From JADCGM01 sp943368345 (GTDB lineage: Bacteria; Pseudomonadota; Alphaproteobacteria; Sphingomonadales; Sphingomonadaceae), in the NCBI GenBank assembly GCA_943368345.1, contig CALRKY020000011.1, forward strand, positions 33,799 to 97,798: a stretch of 64,000 nt of DNA. Reading direction: 5' to 3'. Of the stretch, positions 60,613-64,000 are shown piece by piece. Under the pieces are notes generated by a model, which ran no database searches, was not told the DNA's origin, and saw nothing but the letters and a program-made list of their open reading frames with translations. The translations under genes and the position numbers were made by a program. The stretch's first letter is position 1, and each line of letters opens with the position of its first letter.

Positions 60613-61311
60613 ATGTCAGCCAGCTGCTCCGATTGCGCCGTCCGGGACCGAGCGCTCTGTTCAGCCCTGTCAGCTGACGAAGTCGACGCACTGGGGCGGC
60701 TGAGCCGCAGGCGTCACCTCGCGGCTGGGTCGACGCTGGTGTGGGAAGGCGATGACAATGCCATCTGCGGCAATCTGATCTCAGGGGTGCTGCGGGTCGA
60801 CTCCTCGACGGTGGAGGGCCAAACCCAGACCGTTGCCATCCTGTATCCAGCTGACTTTGTCGGGCGGCCCTATGCGACCGACGTCGGACAGACGATCACC
60901 GCGCTGACCGATGCCGAAATGTGCATATTTACGCGACCGGTGTTTGAACAGGCGCTGGCATCCTTTGCGGGTCTTGAAAATCAGCTGTTGCGGCGGACGC
61001 TCCAAAGTCTGGACGAATCGCGCGCCGCCCAGCTGCGCCTTGGGCGCAAGTCGGCACCTGCCCGGGTCGCGGATTTCCTGCTGGATACCGCAAAACGCAT
61101 GGCGGCGGGCGACTGTCGCGCCGCCGGGATCATCCACCGCTTCGACCTGCCGCTGACCCGGGGCGAAATCGCCGATGTCCTCGGCCTCACCATCGAAACC
61201 GTCAGCCGCCAGTTCACCAAATTGGCCAGTGCCGACTTCATCGAGCTCGACGGCCGCCGCGGCATCATCATCCGCGACCCGGCCCGCTTGGTCGAAGCAG
61301 CAGAGGGCTAG
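60613..61311 (+). CDS. fnrL: FnrL-type oxygen-sensing Crp/Fnr regulator
   Basis: A 232-residue regulator of anaerobic or microaerobic genes. Cys5, Cys8 and Cys16 (CSDCAVRDRALC) plus Cys104 (AEMCIFTRP), which aligns with the central FNR cysteine, can hold a [4Fe-4S] cluster; Cys52 is also present. The effector fold is followed by a helix-turn-helix, LTRGEIADVLGLTIETVSRQF, whose E-x-x-S-R in the recognition helix specifies TTGAT sites. That specificity matches the box 50 bp upstream. It overlaps the GST gene convergently by 4 bp. Confidence 0.88.
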   Translation: MSASCSDCAVRDRALCSALSADEVDALGRLSRRRHLAAGSTLVWEGDDNAICGNLISGVLRVDSSTVEGQTQTVAILYPADFVGRPYATDVGQTITALTDAEMCIFTRPVFEQALASFAGLENQLLRRTLQSLDESRAAQLRLGRKSAPARVADFLLDTAKRMAAGDCRAAGIIHRFDLPLTRGEIADVLGLTIETVSRQFTKLASADFIELDGRRGIIIRDPARLVEAAEG

Positions 61312-61913
61312 GCCGCCGCTTCCCGCGCCTGCGCCCTGCCGAGCCAGGCTTTCAGTTTCGGGCAATCTTCGGGGATAGGGATACCGATGAAAGTGCCGAA
61401 CTCGACCGAGGTTTGCAGCAGGATGTCCGCAATGCTGTAGTCACCGGCCAGCCATCCGTCGCCCATCTGGCCGTCAAACCAGCGCATCACGTCACTGGCC
61501 CGCGCTCGGTTCGATTCGCCAAATTCGGTGAACTGCGTGTGCAGCTTTGACGTCAGCGGATGAGCATGCAGCCAGAACAGACCCAGCGGGGTCATCAGCA
61601 TCAGCTCGACCCTGCGGCTCCAGATTTCGATCTGCGCCACCTCTACCGGTGTCCGGCCAAACAGGGGTCGCTCGGGATGCAAGGCTTCCAGATAGCGGCA
61701 GATCGCAACGCTCTCGCTCAGCAAGGTGCCATCGTCGAGTTCCAATGCCGGGATTTTCCCCAGCGGGTGCTTGGCCAGAAACGCCTCCGCCTTATGTTCC
61801 CGCTTGAACAGGGTGAAGGCGGTGGTCGGGAGCTCGATCGCTTTCTCCTTCAGGAAAATCTCAACCCGGCGCGGGTTTGGCGCGCCCTTCTCGACCGAGG
61901 TGTAGAACATCAT
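61308..61913 (-). CDS. Glutathione S-transferase family protein
   Basis: A 201-residue GST. The thioredoxin-like N-terminal domain has APNPRRVEIFLKEK and the cis-Pro/Ser glutathione site GKIPALELDDGTLLSESVAI. The helical C-terminal domain follows. The start is ATG 61913 overlapping the upstream GST stop (ATGA). Such enzymes conjugate or isomerise electrophiles; target unknown. It is convergent with the fnrL-like gene. Confidence 0.88.
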   Translation of the reverse strand: MMFYTSVEKGAPNPRRVEIFLKEKAIELPTTAFTLFKREHKAEAFLAKHPLGKIPALELDDGTLLSESVAICRYLEALHPERPLFGRTPVEVAQIEIWSRRVELMLMTPLGLFWLHAHPLTSKLHTQFTEFGESNRARASDVMRWFDGQMGDGWLAGDYSIADILLQTSVEFGTFIGIPIPEDCPKLKAWLGRAQAREAAA

Positions 61914-62545
61914 AAATTGAGCTCCGTTTTCTGGGCGGCTTTGGCGCGGGCAAAGGCAGGCCGCGCTTTGCAGCGGGCCCAATAGGCAAGGATTTCGGGT
62001 GAAAAATTCGCATCCAGTTTCAGGCTGCTCGCCAGCAGCAGCGCATAGCCCACTGAGATGTCGGCAGCGGTGAACCGGTCTGCCACCAACCACTCCCGCC
62101 CGTCGGCAAGGGCGCGCCCAACCCCTTCGGCGAGGCGAACATCGAACCAGCGGGCATAGTCCGCCGCTGCCTGCGGCAAGCGCCGCTCCTCCCGCTCAAG
62201 ACGGCTGTAGCGCAGAGTGATGGTCTGCGGGAAAGTCAGGGTCGCTTCGCCGTGGTGCAGCCAGTTCAGCCACGCGCCATAGGCCGGATCGCCGGGTTCG
62301 ACCGACAGCGGAGTCGGGCCGTACCGCGTCGCCAGATATTGGGCGATCGCCGACGATTCGGTCATCCGGGTCGCGCCATCCACCAGCAGCGGGATCGTTC
62401 CCAGTGGATTCTCCGCCAGATAGTCCGGTTGCTGCCAACGCGGCGGGAAGGGCAGCAGCTTCAGTTCATAGGGCAGCCCAAGCTCCTCCAGTGCCCAAAG
62501 GCAGCGAAAGGACCGCGCATCTACACAGTGGTACAGGATCAACAT
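61910..62545 (-). CDS. Glutathione S-transferase family protein
   Basis: A 211-residue GST. MLILYHCVDARSFRCLWALEE opens the thioredoxin fold, with LGTIPLLVDGATRMTESSAI as the glutathione site. I chose ATG 62545, since upstream sequence belongs to the space after phhA. It is co-translated with the next GST. Two GSTs of different sequence after phenylalanine hydroxylase suggest aromatic metabolism (maleylacetoacetate-isomerase-like steps are possible), but that is inference. Confidence 0.88.
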   Translation of the reverse strand: MLILYHCVDARSFRCLWALEELGLPYELKLLPFPPRWQQPDYLAENPLGTIPLLVDGATRMTESSAIAQYLATRYGPTPLSVEPGDPAYGAWLNWLHHGEATLTFPQTITLRYSRLEREERRLPQAAADYARWFDVRLAEGVGRALADGREWLVADRFTAADISVGYALLLASSLKLDANFSPEILAYWARCKARPAFARAKAAQKTELNL

Positions 62546-62591
62546 GGGTCCGTTGTCGGCTGATATTGCGACCCCGTCATCCTGACGAAAA

Positions 62592-63443
62592 TCAGCGCGC
62601 CGCCGCCAGTTTCCCGTTGGCATAGGCCTGCGTCCCCGTTGTGATCACCACATCCTCCAGCAGGATATCGGTGATCTCAAGGTCAGGCAGCTCCTGCAGC
62701 GCGGCGTAGAGCGGCGCGAAATCGGTCTCCAGCGTCTGGCGCAGCAAATCCTCGAAACTGTCGATGACGAAATAGGCCTGTTGATAATCGTCGATCCGGT
62801 ATTTGGTCCGCATCACTCTTAGCAGATCAAAGCCCAGCCGGTTCGGCGATGGATCGTCCAGCGCGAACTGGCTCTCGCCAAAACTCGACACAATGCCCGA
62901 CCCATAAAGCCGCAAATCGCTGCCTTCCCGGATCAAGCCAAATTCCACCGTGTACCAATAAAGCCGCGCCAATTTGTGGATCGCGCCAAACTGCATAGAT
63001 CGACGCCCGCCCTCACCATAGGCCTGCATGTAATCGGCAAACACCGGGTGGGCGAGCAGCGGGACGTGCCCGAACACGTCATGGAAAATATCGGGTTCCT
63101 GAAGGTAATCCAGCTGTGAGGCGTCCCGGATGAAGCGCCCGGCGACGAACCGCCGGTTGGCCAGATGTTCAAAGAATATCTCGTCCGGCACCAACCCTGG
63201 CACCGCCACCACGGTCCAGCCGGTGGCCTTCATCAACCGCTCGTTCAATTCGGCAAAATCCGGAATGCCGGGCTTTGACAGCCGCAGCACATCCAGCCCA
63301 TCCAGAAACGGCTGCGCCACCCGCCCGGGCAGCAACGCCGCCTGCCGCGCGAACAGCGTGTCCCAAACGCCGTGCTCGGCCGCGGTATACCGACCCCAGT
63401 CCTGCGGGATCGTCCAGTCTGTGGATGGCTGTGGTATATCCAT
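62592..63443 (-). CDS. phhA: Phenylalanine 4-monooxygenase
   Basis: A 283-residue bacterial phenylalanine hydroxylase using Fe(II) and tetrahydropterin to make tyrosine. The iron ligands are His121 and His126 (DIFHDVFGHVPLL) and Glu167 (YWYTVEFGL). VPGLVPDEIFFEHLANRRF is the conserved pterin-side segment. The ATG at 63443 has AGGGG upstream. Monofunctional, without the regulatory ACT domain of animal enzymes. Not linked here to phhB. Confidence 0.95.
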   Translation of the reverse strand: MDIPQPSTDWTIPQDWGRYTAAEHGVWDTLFARQAALLPGRVAQPFLDGLDVLRLSKPGIPDFAELNERLMKATGWTVVAVPGLVPDEIFFEHLANRRFVAGRFIRDASQLDYLQEPDIFHDVFGHVPLLAHPVFADYMQAYGEGGRRSMQFGAIHKLARLYWYTVEFGLIREGSDLRLYGSGIVSSFGESQFALDDPSPNRLGFDLLRVMRTKYRIDDYQQAYFVIDSFEDLLRQTLETDFAPLYAALQELPDLEITDILLEDVVITTGTQAYANGKLAAAR

Positions 63444-63520
63444 GCCCCTGTTATAACCCACAGCGCGACTTCACCGCCAGAGCGCGGCAATGATCATCGG
63501 CAAACCATCGGGAGAGTGAC

Positions 63521-63808
63521 ATGATTGGCGTCGTAGCAACCTTGAAGTGCCAGCCCGGCAAAGGCGGCGAACTCGAAGCCGCCTTCGGCACGCTGGCCGC
63601 ACAAGTCCGGGCGAACGAGCCGGGCAATATCTATTACACCCTCTGCAAAAGCCGGACCGAGGCGGACACGTATAAAGTGCTGGAACTTTATGCGTCAGAG
63701 GAAGCCCTCAAAGCCCACGGCTCCAGCGATCACTTCCGCGCCGCCGGACCGAGCTTGGGCGCGGTGTTGGCAGGGCGGCCCGAGGTTGAATATTTGGATG
63801 CGTTTTAG
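63521..63808 (+). CDS. Putative quinol/antibiotic biosynthesis monooxygenase (ABM fold)
   Basis: A 95-residue protein of the ABM ferredoxin-like dimeric fold. VVATLKCQPGKGGELEAAF, NEPGNIYYTLCKSRTEAD and YASEEALKAHGSSDHFRA are the family pattern. Members oxygenate quinols without cofactor or act in heme/polyketide metabolism; most small ones such as YgiN-like proteins lack a firm substrate. GGGAG precedes the ATG. It is divergent from phhA. Confidence 0.85.
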   Translation: MIGVVATLKCQPGKGGELEAAFGTLAAQVRANEPGNIYYTLCKSRTEADTYKVLELYASEEALKAHGSSDHFRAAGPSLGAVLAGRPEVEYLDAF

Positions 63809-63917
63809 AGGCGGGGCGGCTTAGGCGCGGAATGTCCTATTCTGGGTGGTCAGCGGACTGGCCGCTTCTGGCGCGCGGATGGTGGTAAGCTGCTATCCGC
63901 TGTGGCATTCCAACGGC

Positions 63918-64000
63918 ATGAGCGAACATACGACAATCCTATGGAGGCCAGTTGGCCCAAAGGAGCTTGAACTCATCGAGCAATCCGGGATGAAGGCTTT
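63918..64000 (+). CDS. 5' end of a conserved hypothetical protein
   Basis: The frame from ATG 63918 runs off the window after 27 codons, reading SEHTTILWRPVGPKELELI and continuing. The opening resembles a family of hypothetical proteins sometimes labelled ADP-ribosylation/crystallin J1, in which LWRPVGPKELELI is characteristic. This cannot be checked beyond 64000. The upstream 109 bp carry GGAATGTCC- and GGCATTCC-like arms that may be a degenerate repeat. Confidence 0.55.
   Translation, partial: MSEHTTILWRPVGPKELELIEQSGMKA

Noticed and set aside
63361..63400. GGTATACC near the phhA start as another GntR site
   Set aside because: It lies inside the phhA coding region and lacks the flanking TTG/CAA of the operator pair.
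1..64000. tRNA/rRNA genes, CRISPR arrays, insertion sequences or prophage
   Set aside because: I looked through the intergenic gaps and found no cloverleaf, no regularly spaced repeats, and no transposase or phage-like protein.

Overview
The window is a GC-rich, densely coded, chromosome-like stretch from an alphaproteobacterium, most probably a member of Sphingomonadales. This rests on the TonB-dependent receptor, the ~180 kDa NAD-glutamate dehydrogenase, the 88-residue IF-1, the alanine-rich S16 tail, FnrL-type regulation and many acyl-CoA enzymes. I saw no rRNA, tRNA, CRISPR array, insertion sequence or prophage.

Layout. 1-467 holds no convincing gene, only small stem-loop repeats. 468-9648 is a catabolic island: hyuA, hyuB, an isochorismatase-fold amidohydrolase, a family III CoA-transferase and a TonB receptor on the minus strand, with a GntR/FCD regulator on the plus strand. 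The same 10-bp palindrome lies before the receptor and before the CoA-transferase, suggesting a local regulon. 9889-11379 has a periplasmic cupin, MsrA and a small membrane protein. 11376-16503 is the ffh-rpsP-rimM-trmD-rplS block followed by rlmB; a vapBC toxin-antitoxin pair sits between rimM and trmD. 16653-21229 carries kup, ald and an MFS carrier.

21300-28686 is rich in acyl-CoA and redox functions: an acyl-CoA ligase, a nitroreductase lipoprotein-marR-flavin monooxygenase set, and two acyl-CoA dehydrogenases. 28781-34712 holds the giant glutamate dehydrogenase behind a PAS-like protein. 34884-43786 has an S9 peptidase, a MacAB-like ABC exporter whose adaptor carries an unusual insertion, an MDR reductase, a Bcr/CflA exporter and TerC. 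43878-47079 is a translationally coupled SDR-hydrolase-ligase operon. 47192-53112 runs from a peptide symporter through two tandem amidohydrolases, one lacking the metal motif, to NnrU and an SDR.

53119-54877 has rpoZ, a 55-codon small gene, infA and a pseudouridine synthase. 55011-60093 has OsmC and epoxide-hydrolase-like proteins, an atypical lipoprotein, a cyclophilin, a thiolase and an enoyl-CoA hydratase. 60084-63808 has an FnrL regulator with an FNR box shared with a divergent membrane protein, two GSTs, phenylalanine hydroxylase and a small monooxygenase. A partial gene begins at 63918.

The most interesting items are the GntR-controlled island, the vapBC insertion into a ribosomal operon, the LTxxQ-like insertion in the exporter adaptor, and the active/degenerate amidohydrolase pair behind a peptide transporter.
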